Shown here in pieces: positions 18,595 to 28,324 of a stretch of 64,000 bases of DNA (position 1 is the first letter of the stretch; every line of letters begins with the position of its first letter). Under the pieces are notes generated by a model. It did no database searches and was not told where the DNA came from. It saw only the letters and a program-made list of their open reading frames with translations. Source of the stretch: Natrarchaeobaculum aegyptiacum (GTDB lineage Archaea > Halobacteriota > Halobacteria > Halobacteriales > Natrialbaceae); NCBI RefSeq assembly GCF_002156705.1, contig NZ_CP019893.1, positions 3,348,001 through 3,412,000 on the forward strand, read 5' to 3'. The position numbers were made by a program, and so were the translations under genes.

Positions 18595-19821
18595 CTACTC
18601 GAGCAGTTCGTTCCGCAGCATCGGCAGGAAGGTCCCGACGTCGGTGACGAGCCCGACCGCCTGGGCGCTGCCGCGGTCGACCAGCTGGGTGACCGTGGCC
18701 GGGTCGATGTCGACGCAGACGGTGCTGGTCGTCGAGGGCAGGCAGTTGCCGACGGCGACCGAGTGCAGCAACGTCGAGAGCATGAGCACGAGGTCCGCCT
18801 CGTGGGCTTGCTCGCGGATTGCGTTCTGGGCCTCGATACTGTCCGTGATCGTCTCCGGGAGCGGGCCGTCGTCGCGGATCGACCCGGCGAGGACGTAGGG
18901 GACGTCGTTTCGAACGCACTCGTACATCACGCCGCCCTCTACAGCTCCCGCCTCGATGGCGGCCTCGATCCCGCCCAGCCGGGCGATCTCGCTGATCGTG
19001 TAGATGTGGTGTTTGTGGCCCGACCGCGGGTGCTCTAGGTGTTCGGTGTCGACACCGAGCGAGGTGCCGTACATGTCGCGCTCGAGGTCGTGGACGGCGA
19101 AGCCATTCCCCGCGCTCAACGCGTCGACGTGGCCCGCAGCGACGAGATCGGCGAGGGCGTCGCGGCCGCCGGAGTGGACGATCGCCGGTCCGCAGACGGC
19201 GAGGACCGTGCCGCCGTCGTCACGGACCGACCGCATCTCGTCTGCGATTTCGCCGATCAGCGACGGGGAGGGTCGCTCGCTCGAGACGCCGCCCTGCATG
19301 AACCCGAAGGCACCGCTTCCCTCACGGGGTCGTTCTGGCGGGTCGACGCGAATTCCGGCCTCGCCGGTAACGACGAGATCCCCGACTTCGATCGCGTTCA
19401 GCGTCTTCGTCCGCACGACTGGATCCGACTCGTCTCGGTCGACCACCAGCGCACAGTCCATCTCCGGATTCTCGACGGGAATCCACTCGCCGTCGACTCG
19501 AACGGCCGTCGGGTGGTTCGTCGTCGAATAAAATCCCACGGGAACGACGCCGTCGGCTGGCGCAGCCTCGAGTTCCGCGTCCCGCGGATCGGCGACCGTC
19601 GCGCCCAGCTGGTTGAGTTCGTGGACGATCTCTCGGAGGTCGCCTTCGGTGTCGGCGGTCACCGCGAGGCGACAGTAGCTCTCGTCGTGGGCGTGTCGGC
19701 CGACCTCGAACGCCTCGACCTCGAATTCACCACCGAGGTCCATCACGACGGTGAAACACTCGCCCATCGTTCCCGAGTCGATGATGTGGCCCTCGAGTTC
19801 GACCGTTCGCGAGACAGTCAT
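18595..19821 (-). CDS. TIGR00300 family protein (LOR/SDH region; archaeal ornithine cyclodeaminase type)
   Basis: 408 aa from ATG 19821 (MTVSRTVELEGHIIDSGTM). The N-terminal LOR/SDH bifunctional-enzyme region (ECFTVVMDLGGEFEVEAFEVG) is followed by a Rossmann-like domain (GGTVLAVCGPAIVHSGGRDA; HKHHIYTISEIARLGGIEAA; LVLMLSTLLHSVAVGN). The closest experimentally studied family knowledge is a methanogen member with ornithine cyclodeaminase activity, which makes proline from ornithine without cyclisation through a separate enzyme, and the C-terminal part of cyanobacterial ArgZ/AgrE. Function in this organism is transferred from family. A TATA-like TATACGTTC lies upstream on the minus strand near 19843. 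Confidence 0.75.
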   Translation of the reverse strand: MTVSRTVELEGHIIDSGTMGECFTVVMDLGGEFEVEAFEVGRHAHDESYCRLAVTADTEGDLREIVHELNQLGATVADPRDAELEAAPADGVVPVGFYSTTNHPTAVRVDGEWIPVENPEMDCALVVDRDESDPVVRTKTLNAIEVGDLVVTGEAGIRVDPPERPREGSGAFGFMQGGVSSERPSPSLIGEIADEMRSVRDDGGTVLAVCGPAIVHSGGRDALADLVAAGHVDALSAGNGFAVHDLERDMYGTSLGVDTEHLEHPRSGHKHHIYTISEIARLGGIEAAIEAGAVEGGVMYECVRNDVPYVLAGSIRDDGPLPETITDSIEAQNAIREQAHEADLVLMLSTLLHSVAVGNCLPSTTSTVCVDIDPATVTQLVDRGSAQAVGLVTDVGTFLPMLRNELLE

Positions 19822-20069
19822 CGTCCCTGCTTCGTGCCCCAGTATTGTGAACGTATACCCCGTACCGTGGCCCAGCGGCGAAATTGCCCGTCGCTGGAAA
19901 GCGCGCACGAAATATCGTCCCAGCTGACGAAGCGGGTATCCTTGCCTGTACCGGCGTTCGGTCTCACCACCGGTGACCGGACAGTCCTCCGATTCTGCCG
20001 TTCACGTGTCGTGAGACGTCGGCCAACGCTTTTGTAGGTCCTCGTGGACAGGCACCACGGAGATCACCC

Positions 20070-20660
20070 GTGCAGGACACTCACACACCACCCCGAACGG
20101 TCGAACTGTGGACCCGTTCGTTCGTACCGGTTTCGACTCCCCGGTGCGAGCGAGCGATCGAGTGCGCCCGCGACCTCGAGGCCGAGGGAGTACTCGACTG
20201 CGTCGAGGTCGGCGTCTGGGGACGCGAATTCGCACACACAACCCTGTCACAGCGCGTCCCCCAGCTCGAGGCGATCCACCGTCGGCTCGAAGCGTTCGAG
20301 GCGTGGGCAGAGACCACCGACCGAGACCTCGAGCCGTTTTTCACGCGTCGACACGTCGAGTCCGAGATCACGGGTGAACAGCACGTCCGCTGGCGATTAC
20401 CCGTACTCGCGCTCGCGGAGTTCGACGGCGACGAACTCGTTCACGTTACACCCTGTACGGTGGGTGACCGAACCGTCGACGTCTTCGACCGACTCGAGGC
20501 GCTCGCCGACGGCGAGTTCGACGGACGTGACGGCCATGACGGCCGTCTCGAGGCCGACTACCGCGATCGGCGGGTCGGCGAGGTGATCTCCCCGACGTTC
20601 GACGTGGAGGCGTCAGATCCGGATCCTCGCGTCGAGCCGTCTGCTTCGGGATCGAACTGA
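20070..20660 (+). CDS. Conserved haloarchaeal protein of unknown function
   Basis: 196 aa. The start taken is GTG 20070 (MQDTHTPPRTVELWTRSFVP); there is no better ATG before the conserved core. Recognisable blocks are ARDLEAEGVLDCVEVGVWGR, FEAWAETTDRDLEPFFTRR, ITGEQHVRWRLPVLALAEFD and LVHVTPCTVGDRTVDVFDRL. This pattern recurs in haloarchaeal proteins that are sometimes labelled as HTH-domain proteins. There are no membrane segments or catalytic motifs, and the C-terminus is a disordered acidic tail. Probably a small regulatory protein, but that is a guess from similarity pattern only. Confidence 0.6.
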   Translation: MQDTHTPPRTVELWTRSFVPVSTPRCERAIECARDLEAEGVLDCVEVGVWGREFAHTTLSQRVPQLEAIHRRLEAFEAWAETTDRDLEPFFTRRHVESEITGEQHVRWRLPVLALAEFDGDELVHVTPCTVGDRTVDVFDRLEALADGEFDGRDGHDGRLEADYRDRRVGEVISPTFDVEASDPDPRVEPSASGSN

Positions 20661-20807
20661 CCAGTCACACGTTCCGTTCGTCCCCGACTCCCGTTTTTTC
20701 GAGTGTATGCGTTACCCGCGGCGACGCCTCGAGCGACCGGTGAGCACTGGGCTGTCGGACTCGACTTCACCGGTAACACTTTGCCAGCGTGTGTCATACA
20801 TGGGGCT

Positions 20808-20969
20808 ATGTCCGGTGAGACAGCCACGGCGAGATCCTCGCGGTGTCGACGATGCGGCTTCGAAGCTCCCGGCGGCGCGGACGACTGGCTCCGCATCGAA
20901 GTGCCAAAGCTCGGACGGATGACCCAGTGTCCCGAGTGTGAGAGCACGGATATCATCACCCAGCGCTGA
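20808..20969 (+). CDS. Small zinc-ribbon protein
   Basis: 53 aa from ATG 20808 ([20 protein letters not shown]). Two CxxC knuckles, CRRC and CPEC, separated by about 28 residues with a hydrophobic-acidic middle ([16 protein letters not shown]), give a compact single zinc ribbon. Longer in-frame starts have no such composition. It lies 94 nt before msrB on the same strand. Small one-domain zinc ribbons of this kind are common in haloarchaea and few have a known role. Confidence 0.65.
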   Translation: MSGETATARSSRCRRCGFEAPGGADDWLRIEVPKLGRMTQCPECESTDIITQR

Positions 20970-21063
20970 CCGACTCGACGCCGCGGAGGTCACGACGAAC
21001 GCCCCATCGAGTCCTGGCGTGGTCGCGGACAGACTCTTGGTCCTGACGGGCCAAGTGACGTCC

Positions 21064-21489
21064 ATGGCAGATCAGACTGGCGGCCCCGACGTCGATTCGG
21101 ACGTCGACCTCCCCGCCGACGAGGCAGAGTGGCGCGAGCGACTCGACGACGAGGAGTATCGAATCCTCCGGGAAGCCGGAACCGAACCCGCATTCAGCGG
21201 CGAGTACGTCGAGCACGACGGTGACGGCACGTACGCCTGTGCCGGCTGTGGCACGCCGCTGTTCGATTCCGATACCAAGTTCAAATCGGGAAGCGGCTGG
21301 CCTAGCTTCTTCGACGTCGACCCCGACCGCGTCGAGACGCGACTCGACACCAGCCACGGGATGCGACGAACCGAAGTTCTGTGTGCGACCTGCGGAGGCC
21401 ACCTGGGTCACGTCTTCGACGACGGACCGGACCCCACCGGAAAACGGTACTGCATCAACTCCGCAGCCCTCGAGTTCGAAGACGAGTGA
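21064..21489 (+). CDS. msrB: Peptide-methionine (R)-S-oxide reductase MsrB
   Basis: 141 aa from ATG 21064. Repairs methionine-R-sulfoxide in proteins. It has [20 protein letters not shown], the zinc-site pairs CAGC and [13 protein letters not shown], and the catalytic block with Cys in [13 protein letters not shown]. All are standard MsrB features, so it should be active. Longer upstream frames are rejected because similarity starts only after the Asp-rich N-terminus. No msrA is visible in the window. Confidence 0.93.
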   Translation: MADQTGGPDVDSDVDLPADEAEWRERLDDEEYRILREAGTEPAFSGEYVEHDGDGTYACAGCGTPLFDSDTKFKSGSGWPSFFDVDPDRVETRLDTSHGMRRTEVLCATCGGHLGHVFDDGPDPTGKRYCINSAALEFEDE

Positions 21490-21604
21490 CGTCGACGTCG
21501 ACCGAGAGTTCTGGCCACCCTGCCGAGAACGGCGTGTTCTGACACGCCTCCCGGCGATCCCCTATCGCGCGTGGTCGGTTAGCCTCGAGTCGTCGAATCG
21601 CCGA

Positions 21605-21805
21605 TCAAAACGGCGCCGTCAGGAGCGGAACTCCAAACAGGAACCCGTAGACGATGAACACGAAGTATCCGAAGACGAATACGTAAAAGAGGCCGATAAA
21701 GGCGTGTACCGGCGCATTTGGATTCGAATCGAGAAACTCCTCGAGGAAGCTGTCCTCCTCGAGATCGGTGTCGAACGGGAGTCCCAGGTCGTTGTAGGTA
21801 GCCAT
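21605..21805 (-). CDS. Small membrane protein
   Basis: 66 aa from ATG 21805 (MATYNDLGLPFDTDLEEDSF). An acidic soluble half is followed by a long aromatic hydrophobic stretch (HAFIGLFYVFVFGYFVFIVY) and a second short one ending the protein, so one or two membrane passes. A TATA-like run AACTTAA on the minus strand (about 21830-21838) is 28 nt upstream, which supports a real leaderless gene. No named family recognised. Confidence 0.6.
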   Translation of the reverse strand: MATYNDLGLPFDTDLEEDSFLEEFLDSNPNAPVHAFIGLFYVFVFGYFVFIVYGFLFGVPLLTAPF

Positions 21806-21924
21806 GCGTGACCTTCAGTCCACCACTGGTTAAGTTTTTAGGGCGATTTCGGGACGGGCCGATCGCCTTCCCGAAAAGTGTGCTGGCCGAACCCACTCGT
21901 TGTACGCTGAACAGGCACAAAGCC

Positions 21925-21942
21925 CCGCGCTTCAGCGCGCGG
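21925..21942 (-). terminator. G+C-rich hairpin after thrS
   Basis: The palindrome CGCGCTTCAGCGCG and flanks lie just past the thrS stop; on the minus strand it is followed by GGGCTTTGTG. It could act as a transcription terminator. Its sequence also resembles the right-end hairpins of haloarchaeal TnpB elements (compare 2319-2368), so a solo IS end is an alternative. Confidence 0.35.
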
Positions 21943-21948
21943 AGAATA

Positions 21949-23895
21949 TCAACGCAGGAAATCAGGTTCCGTGCGCTTTTCGGCGCGCTCGGCTTCGAGG
22001 TGTTCCCGGAAGTCGTCGATCTCGACGTCGTACTCCTGGTCTTCGAATCGGTCGCGAACCGAGATCGTCCCGTCGTCGGCTTCGTCGTCGCCGACGATAA
22101 TCTGGTAGGGGACGCGGTCGTCGTGGGCCGCTCGGATCTTTCGGCCGAGGGTGCGGTCGCTGTCGTCTACCTCGAGACGGAAGTCGTCGAACGCCGCGGC
22201 CACCTCGCGTGCGTACTCGAGGTTGTTGTCGGAGATGGGCAGCACGCGGATCTGCTCGGGGGCGAGCCAGAGCGGGAAGTTGCCCTCGAAGTGCTCGATG
22301 AGCATCATGAAAAAGCGCTCGTAGGAGCCGTAGAGCGCGCGGTGAATCATGACCGGGCGGTGTTCCTCGTTGTCCTCGCCGACGTACGAGAGGTCGAACC
22401 GTTCGGGCATGTTGAAGTCGAGCTGGACCGTGGGGCCGTCCCAGCTCCGGCCGATAGCGTCCTCGAACGCGTAGTCGATCTTCGGGCCGTAGAACGCGCC
22501 GTCGCCCGCCTCGAGTTCGTAGTCCATTTCGCGACTCTCGAGGACCGACTCGAGCTGTGATTCCGCACGTTCCCAGATCTCGTCGCTGCCGACGGATTTG
22601 TCGGGACGGGTCGCGAGAGCGACCTCGTACTCCAGATCGAACGTCGAGAGAACCTCGTCGATCGAGTCCATGATCGCCTCGACCTCGGCTTCGATCTGGT
22701 CTGGGCGGACGAACAGGTGGCCGTCGTCGATCGTAAACGCCCAGACGCGCGAGAGGCCCGAGAGTTCCCCGCGCTGTTCCTTGCGATACACTTTGCCGTC
22801 TTCGGCGTACCGGACCGGCAGGTCGCGGTAGGACCACGACTGGTCCTCGAAGATCGTCGCGTGACCGGGGCAGTTCATCGGCTTCAGGCCGAACTCGTCG
22901 TCGCCGAGTTCGAAGACGAACATGTCGTCGGCGTAGTTCTCGTAGTGGCCGGACTTCTGCCAGAGATCCGTCTTGAACAGGTGTGGCGTCTCGACGTAGT
23001 CGTAGCCCGTGTCCTCGTTGAGCTCGGTGACGAAGTCGGCGAGTTCGGTCAGGATCGTCTTCCCCGGTGGATGGTACAGCGGGAGGCCGGGCCCCGTGAC
23101 GTCCTGGATCGAAAAGAGGTTCATCTCCGACCCGATCTTGCGGTGATCGCGCTCTTTGGCCTCCTCGCGGCGCTCGAGAAAGTCCTCGAGGTCGCTTTCG
23201 TCTTCGAACGCCGTCCCGTAGATCCGGGTCTGCATCGGGTTCTCCTCGTCGCCGCGCCAGTAAGCGCCAGCGATCTCGAGGAGTTTCACGGCACCGATCT
23301 CACCCGTCGAGTCGACGTGCGGGCCGGCACAGAGGTCCTCCCACTCACCCTGGCTGTAGAAGGTGACCGTGTCCGACTCGTCGGCGAACTCCTCGAGGAG
23401 TTCGAGTTTGTACGGCTGGTCTGCGAGGCGCTCTTCTGCCTCCTCGATCGAGACCTCCTCGCGTTCGATCTCGTGGTCTTCCGCGAGGATCTCCTCGATT
23501 TCGTCTTCGAGGTCGGCGAGGTCGCTTTCGTCGACCTCGAGGTCGTCGAAGTCGTAGTAAAAGCCTTCGTCGGTAGGCGGCCCGATGGCGAGGTCGACGT
23601 CGTCGTAGTGGCGACAGACGGCCTGGGCGAGCGCGTGCGATGCGGAGTGGCGCATCACCTCGAGGTACTCCTCGGACTGGTCGGTGACGATTTCGAGGTC
23701 GACGCCGTCGTAGACGGGTTCCTCTTTGGCGACCAGGTCTCCGTCGAGTTTGCCCGCGACCGTGTCCCGGCCGAGGCCGGGGCCAATCTCGTAGGCACAG
23801 TCCTCGACGGTCGCCCCGTCGGTGACCTCGAGTTCCGAACCGTCTGGCAGTACGACCGTAAGCTGCTCCTGTGAATCTGAATCTGAGTCTGACAT
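21949..23895 (-). CDS. thrS: Threonyl-tRNA synthetase
   Basis: 648 aa, ATG 23895. Charges tRNA-Thr in the cytoplasm. Domains in order: TGS ([20 protein letters not shown]), the second additional/editing domain with [11 protein letters not shown] and GFYYDFD, the class II catalytic core ([15 protein letters not shown] with zinc-binding Cys and His; [20 protein letters not shown]), and the C-terminal anticodon-binding domain ([20 protein letters not shown]). The bacterial-type architecture and length fit haloarchaeal ThrRS. The acidic Ser/Asp stretch at residues 1-10 is a normal halophilic extension. Confidence 0.95.
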   Translation of the reverse strand: MSDSDSDSQEQLTVVLPDGSELEVTDGATVEDCAYEIGPGLGRDTVAGKLDGDLVAKEEPVYDGVDLEIVTDQSEEYLEVMRHSASHALAQAVCRHYDDVDLAIGPPTDEGFYYDFDDLEVDESDLADLEDEIEEILAEDHEIEREEVSIEEAEERLADQPYKLELLEEFADESDTVTFYSQGEWEDLCAGPHVDSTGEIGAVKLLEIAGAYWRGDEENPMQTRIYGTAFEDESDLEDFLERREEAKERDHRKIGSEMNLFSIQDVTGPGLPLYHPPGKTILTELADFVTELNEDTGYDYVETPHLFKTDLWQKSGHYENYADDMFVFELGDDEFGLKPMNCPGHATIFEDQSWSYRDLPVRYAEDGKVYRKEQRGELSGLSRVWAFTIDDGHLFVRPDQIEAEVEAIMDSIDEVLSTFDLEYEVALATRPDKSVGSDEIWERAESQLESVLESREMDYELEAGDGAFYGPKIDYAFEDAIGRSWDGPTVQLDFNMPERFDLSYVGEDNEEHRPVMIHRALYGSYERFFMMLIEHFEGNFPLWLAPEQIRVLPISDNNLEYAREVAAAFDDFRLEVDDSDRTLGRKIRAAHDDRVPYQIIVGDDEADDGTISVRDRFEDQEYDVEIDDFREHLEAERAEKRTEPDFLR

Positions 23896-24191
23896 TGTGG
23901 TGGTTGTGTCTGGCTGGTGTGGCTATCGCTGGGTGGGGAACTTCAAAGAGAAGTTCGATATCGTGTCCGCTCGGACCGCTCGACTGCTGGTCTTCGTGGC
24001 CACAGCGAACGGTAGGTGGGAGTGATTAGAAGCGGGCCGAGGCCCCTGTAAAGCGGACACCTACCATCGTGAACTCGAGTTGTCTCGAGCGGGATAAAAG
24101 CGTTTTGATGGGGGCCCGGACGTGGTCCAGATCGACTTCAGGTGGTCGCCACTGGTTGGTCACGATTGAGATGGGCCAGTGGGCGGCCGGG

Positions 24192-26339
24192 TCAGAACTG
24201 GTCGATCCTCGTTGCAATCGTCTCGTCGGCAGCGATTTCGTTCTCGAGTTCGGTCGGATCTGGTGCTGTGAACGTAACGACCGGATCCGTCTCGGTGACC
24301 TGCTCGACGAGTGAACCGATCTCGTCGAAGAGGGCCGGGTGGTCACCGGCCCCCGTGACCTGACACCAGGCTCGCGTTCGAGTGATCCCGACGAACGCCT
24401 CGTTCCGTGGTTGAACGCGGTTGTCGTGCCAGTAGGGGTCCGGATCGTCGAGGTAGTCGACGCCGAGGAGGTAGACCGAGGCGGCTTCGTTTCCTTTCGC
24501 CCGATTGATGCCCGAGATCGTTACCTCTCCTGGTTTCTGGAACACGCTCGTGTTCCCCTTCCAGACGAGGTTCGCATCGAGGTCCCGGTCCTCGAGCCGA
24601 TGCGCAAGTTGTTGCCCGATCGAACGGACGTCCGAGACCGTTCCGAGGGGGATAACGAGGACGTCAGTTGGCTCGAGGCCGTGGTAGCGGACGTCGTTCT
24701 CGATCTCGTCGGCGACGGCGTCGAGTTCGCTGGATCGCCGATCGAACGAATCGAAGGTGACGAACGGCGTCGCCTCTGGCCGATCAGCGAGTGGATGTGG
24801 CGAATTGGCGTCGGGTCGCCGGATCGAGACCGGTTCGCCAATCCGTCGGAAATCGCCTTCCAGAATCTCGTAGCCAATGTCTTCCCATCCCTCCTGTGTC
24901 GTTATCGCCTGAACAGGTCCACGACTGCTCGTCAGCCCCATTCCAAAGACGTGGGCAAGCATCAGTGCCGATCGTGGCGTGCGATACGACTTTCGCATGA
25001 TCTGGCTCTTCTGGATGCCGCCCGGATAGATTCCGCTCAGATCGACCGTCGGAGTGCCGTCGTCGTCACTGCCGAAGACGTTTTTCGGGCTCGGAGCGGA
25101 GAGGCTCGTCAGGTTTTGTGCCTCGTCGTAGGCCCAGATCAATCGTTTCGGCGGCGTCAGCGCCTCGTAGCACATCTGGTAAAACGCCGGCTCCATATCC
25201 TGGGCCTCGTCGATGAGGATCGCATCGTATTCCTCCTGAATCGGGGCCTCCTCGACGAGTTCTCGACAGCACGCTTCGAGGAGTTTGCCGGGACCGCGGT
25301 CGCCGAACTCGTCTTTCGCAGTTCCGACAGTCCGGGGGGTCTGCCCGGCACTCTGGGAAATCTTGTAGTACATCCCGTGTTCTGTCTTCCCACCCCAACC
25401 GTGGAGGACCTCGAGACGGGTCCAGTCCGGCTCTTCACCACCGAAGTCGGCGTAAAACCGGCGAATCGAATTCCGGATCGTCTGGTAGAGGCTCCGCGTG
25501 TTGAACGTCACCGCGATATTCCAGTCGGGGTGTTTTGCGTGCATAGCCGCCGCTTTCCGGGCGAGCAACGCGGTCTTTCCAGACCCTGCGATTCCCCGGA
25601 TCTGCTGTGGTCCGTCGGGGATCTGGATACCGATCTCTTCCTGTCGCTCGTCGAACCGCTGAAGCCCCTTCTGGACCGTCTCGTACAGGCCAGCTTTCGT
25701 ATCCTCGTCTGTCAGGACCGGGCCACGTTCGCCGCTGATTGCCTGTCCTCCGCCGAGAACTGCTCGCGCGTCGGCGTACTGATCCATCGTAAGGGCATCG
25801 TCGGCCGGGAGCGAATCGAAGACGGCACGGAGGGCTCCCCTCGAGAGGTCCTCTCGCAGAATCATGCGCGGCACCGATGGAAGGTCACCGAATCCACGGT
25901 CGTCCCATTCGTCGCGACTGACATTTGGCAGGGCGACGAGTGGTGTCATGACGATGTGGCAGTTGCCCCGCTCGTCGACCAGCGACGGTTCGCGCATCAT
26001 CGGCGACCGAATTCGGAAGCCGTGATCTCGAGCCTGCGAATACGGCGCGGATGCATCCTGTGACGTACCAGAGAGATTCCACCTCGACCCCTCGATCGAC
26101 TCGATCTGATCGATCGTGTACCCTTTACACTCGATGACGACGAGGCCGTACCGCTGGTGAAGCATCACGAAGTCAGCCTCTCGATCCAGCGCTGCGCTAC
26201 GTTCGTCGACGATCGGGAATCGATAGTAACAGACGCCGACGTCGTCGGGGGTGAAACATCGTTTGAGGCGGTCCCACACCTCGAGTTCTGACCCAACCCC
26301 GCTGCCTGCTTCTTCGTATTCCGCTGCGACAAATTTCAC
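24192..26339 (-). CDS. NERD domain - superfamily 1 (UvrD/Rep-like) helicase
   Basis: 715 aa. The start taken is GTG 26339 with a TATA-like box 26364-26370 about 28 nt upstream. The N-terminal NERD nuclease-related domain (residues ~15-110: DREADFVMLHQRYGLVVIEC with the D...E-x-K core) is followed by a linker and a helicase core: Walker A RGIAGSGKTALLAR (~270), Walker B AILIDEAQDMEPAF (~395), motif III-like RLIWAYDEAQNLTSL, motif IV RKSYRTPRSAL, and C-terminal motifs GEVTISGINRAKGNEAASVY and NEAFVGITRTR. The D, E and K of NERD and all helicase motifs are present. Such proteins are thought to process DNA ends, and relatives occur in defence loci. Here it is a single gene beside thrS and pyrE. 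Confidence 0.82.
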   Translation of the reverse strand: MKFVAAEYEEAGSGVGSELEVWDRLKRCFTPDDVGVCYYRFPIVDERSAALDREADFVMLHQRYGLVVIECKGYTIDQIESIEGSRWNLSGTSQDASAPYSQARDHGFRIRSPMMREPSLVDERGNCHIVMTPLVALPNVSRDEWDDRGFGDLPSVPRMILREDLSRGALRAVFDSLPADDALTMDQYADARAVLGGGQAISGERGPVLTDEDTKAGLYETVQKGLQRFDERQEEIGIQIPDGPQQIRGIAGSGKTALLARKAAAMHAKHPDWNIAVTFNTRSLYQTIRNSIRRFYADFGGEEPDWTRLEVLHGWGGKTEHGMYYKISQSAGQTPRTVGTAKDEFGDRGPGKLLEACCRELVEEAPIQEEYDAILIDEAQDMEPAFYQMCYEALTPPKRLIWAYDEAQNLTSLSAPSPKNVFGSDDDGTPTVDLSGIYPGGIQKSQIMRKSYRTPRSALMLAHVFGMGLTSSRGPVQAITTQEGWEDIGYEILEGDFRRIGEPVSIRRPDANSPHPLADRPEATPFVTFDSFDRRSSELDAVADEIENDVRYHGLEPTDVLVIPLGTVSDVRSIGQQLAHRLEDRDLDANLVWKGNTSVFQKPGEVTISGINRAKGNEAASVYLLGVDYLDDPDPYWHDNRVQPRNEAFVGITRTRAWCQVTGAGDHPALFDEIGSLVEQVTETDPVVTFTAPDPTELENEIAADETIATRIDQF

Positions 26340-26363
26340 AGTCGGTACTGGTAACGATTACGT

Positions 26364-26370
26364 GATAAAT
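26364..26370 (-). promoter_or_regulatory. TATA-like box of the NERD-helicase gene
   Basis: Minus-strand ATTTATC about 28 nt before the GTG at 26339. It helps choose this non-ATG start. Confidence 0.45.
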
Positions 26371-26396
26371 CGATCGGCTATGCAGGTCGGAACGCG

Positions 26397-26924
26397 TTAC
26401 TCGCGATCGGCCAGCAACTCACTCGCCGTCACGAGCGCCTCCATCTCGACGTCGGCGTCCTCGACGTTCTCGCGGCCACCCTCTTCGCGGTCGACGACGA
26501 CCAGCGCGCGGTCGACCGTCGCGCCCGCCTCACGCAGTGCTTCGATAGCATCGACGAGACTGGTCCCCGTCGTGACGATGTCCTCGAGGACGACGACCTC
26601 CTCACCGTCCTCGAGTCGGCCCTCGATCAGGTTGGCCGTGCCGTACTCCTTGCGCTGCTTGCGCGCGATGACGTAGGGGACGCCAGCGGCGACGCTGGTC
26701 GCGGCGGCCAGCGGGACGGCACCGAGGGCGACACCGGCGAGTTTGTCGTCGTTGTCGACGCGCTCGGCGAAGGCCTCGGCGATGGTCTCGAGGCAATCGG
26801 GGTCGGTCTCGAAGAGGTACTTGTCGACGTAGTACTCGCTCGTGCCGCCGTGGGAGAGTTCGAACTCGCCGTAGCGGACGGCCTCTGCCGCTCGAAGGGC
26901 GTCGATTACGTCCTGATTGGTCAT
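26397..26924 (-). CDS. pyrE: Orotate phosphoribosyltransferase
   Basis: 175 aa from ATG 26924 ([20 protein letters not shown]). Makes OMP from orotate and PRPP in pyrimidine synthesis. [37 protein letters not shown] and the PRPP loop [20 protein letters not shown] are all intact. Haloarchaeal OPRTases have just this length. A longer in-frame extension upstream is Arg/Asp-rich and is not real. It is convergent to nothing and ends 57 nt from the helicase promoter. Confidence 0.93.
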   Translation of the reverse strand: MTNQDVIDALRAAEAVRYGEFELSHGGTSEYYVDKYLFETDPDCLETIAEAFAERVDNDDKLAGVALGAVPLAAATSVAAGVPYVIARKQRKEYGTANLIEGRLEDGEEVVVLEDIVTTGTSLVDAIEALREAGATVDRALVVVDREEGGRENVEDADVEMEALVTASELLADRE

Positions 26925-27059
26925 GGTCGAACGCGCGTGCCCCGACGAGATAAGCGGTGTGGAACGTCCTCGGGACGCAGGGACGTCGCTGCTGGAACCT
27001 GTCGTTGGAATCCGAACTGGCATCCGATCCAGACAGTCCGGCAAGCGAGACAAACCACC

Positions 27060-27067
27060 GATACTTA
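27060..27067 (+). promoter_or_regulatory. TATA-like box of the SDR gene
   Basis: ATACTTAG about 28 nt before the ATG at 27093, leaderless spacing. Confidence 0.4.
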
Positions 27068-27092
27068 GGTACCGACGCACGTACAGGTCACC

Positions 27093-28262
27093 ATGACCAC
27101 CGACGAGGACGTCGACGACGCAGCGGAGGACTCGGACGGTTCCACCGTCGACGACGCGACTCGAGACGAGGCCTCGACGACTGGCGAGGAGTCCGGGTCC
27201 GCAGTTGAGCAGGCCTCCGGATCCGGGAGCGACCCAGACACGGAGACCGATTCGACGGTCGATCCGGATGCGGAACCAGCCGCGGATTCGGAGGGGGAAT
27301 CGACCCCCGACCCGGTCGACGACACCGCCACGGCACGGAACGTCGCGCGCGAGTCCGACGTGAGTGAGGAGGTCGTCGACGAGGCCGACGCAACGACCGA
27401 GACGACCGCCACCGGACAGTCGGACCGATACGTCCGCAAGAAGACCGTCCTCATCACCGGCTGTTCGTCGGGAATCGGCCGCGCGACGGCCGAGGCGTTC
27501 CTCGAGGACGAGTGGCTCGTCGTCGCGACGGCTCGCGATCCGTCGGACATCGAGGAGCTCGCCGCGGCCGGCTGCGAGACGCTCGCACTCGACGTTACTG
27601 ACCCCGAACAGGTCGCCCGCGCGGTCGAGACGACCGTCGACATCGGCGGTGCGATCGACTGCGTCGTCAACAACGCCGGCTACGCCCAGATGGGGCCGCT
27701 CGAGGACGTCTCCACGGCGGACCTCCACCGGCAGTTCGACGTCAACGTCTACGGTCCCCATCGACTTACCCGCGCGGCAGTCCCGCACATGCGCGCTCAG
27801 GGCGAGGGCCTGATCGTCAACGTCTCGAGCGTCGCCGGACGACTCTCCCTGCCCGGCTACGGCGCGTACTCGGGGTCGAAACACGCACTCGAGGCGATGA
27901 GCGACTCACTCCGGGCCGAACTCGAGGAGTTCGGCGTCGACGTCGTCCTGGTCGAACCGGGTCCAGTGGCGACGAACTTCACCGAGCGCGTCAGCGAGGA
28001 ACTTCCCGATTCGGAGCAAACGCCGGCTTACGAGCACCTCTACGAACTGATCGACGACATGAAACTCCTCGGCGGTGGTTCTGATGGGCCGTTCGCCTCG
28101 GAACCCGAGGAGGTGGCCAGGGCGATTCTCGAGGCTGCGAGTCACCCGGAACCCCCGACTCGCTACCCGGTTGGGCCGCTGGCACAGTTCGGTAGCTACG
28201 CTCGATTCCTCCCGGATCAACTGCGCGACGCCGGGTTCGCACTGCTGCGTCGTCTGGCCTGA
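27093..28262 (+). CDS. Short-chain dehydrogenase/reductase with acidic N-terminal extension
   Basis: 389 aa. The first ~110 residues are a disordered extension made almost only of D, E, S, T, A and G. The classical SDR follows: [17 protein letters not shown] (NAD(P) site), [34 protein letters not shown] and the catalytic Y-x-x-x-K in [14 protein letters not shown]. This is a typical classical SDR of unknown substrate; TARD after the second strand does not settle NAD versus NADP. ATG 27093 is supported by a TATA-like box. An internal start just before the SDR core cannot be excluded, but codon use stays in frame throughout. Confidence 0.82.
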   Translation: MTTDEDVDDAAEDSDGSTVDDATRDEASTTGEESGSAVEQASGSGSDPDTETDSTVDPDAEPAADSEGESTPDPVDDTATARNVARESDVSEEVVDEADATTETTATGQSDRYVRKKTVLITGCSSGIGRATAEAFLEDEWLVVATARDPSDIEELAAAGCETLALDVTDPEQVARAVETTVDIGGAIDCVVNNAGYAQMGPLEDVSTADLHRQFDVNVYGPHRLTRAAVPHMRAQGEGLIVNVSSVAGRLSLPGYGAYSGSKHALEAMSDSLRAELEEFGVDVVLVEPGPVATNFTERVSEELPDSEQTPAYEHLYELIDDMKLLGGGSDGPFASEPEEVARAILEAASHPEPPTRYPVGPLAQFGSYARFLPDQLRDAGFALLRRLA

Positions 28263-28324
28263 CTCCGCTGGGACCGCTCTTCGACGCGAGTTCCGTTCTC
28301 GTCGGTTCCTGCTGTCTACCTGCC

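Noticed and set aside
22717-23874. Plus-strand frame opposite thrS
   Set aside because: Low-complexity Val/Asp/Leu translation without similarity; thrS on the other strand is complete and certain.
24339-26063. Plus-strand frame of 574 codons opposite the NERD-helicase
   Set aside because: No motif, unusual composition; shadow of the helicase frame, which has every expected motif.
24192-26339. Assignment of the NERD-helicase to Gabija, Zorya or another known multi-gene defence system
   Set aside because: No partner ATPase, nuclease or motor genes adjoin it; neighbours are thrS and pyrE.
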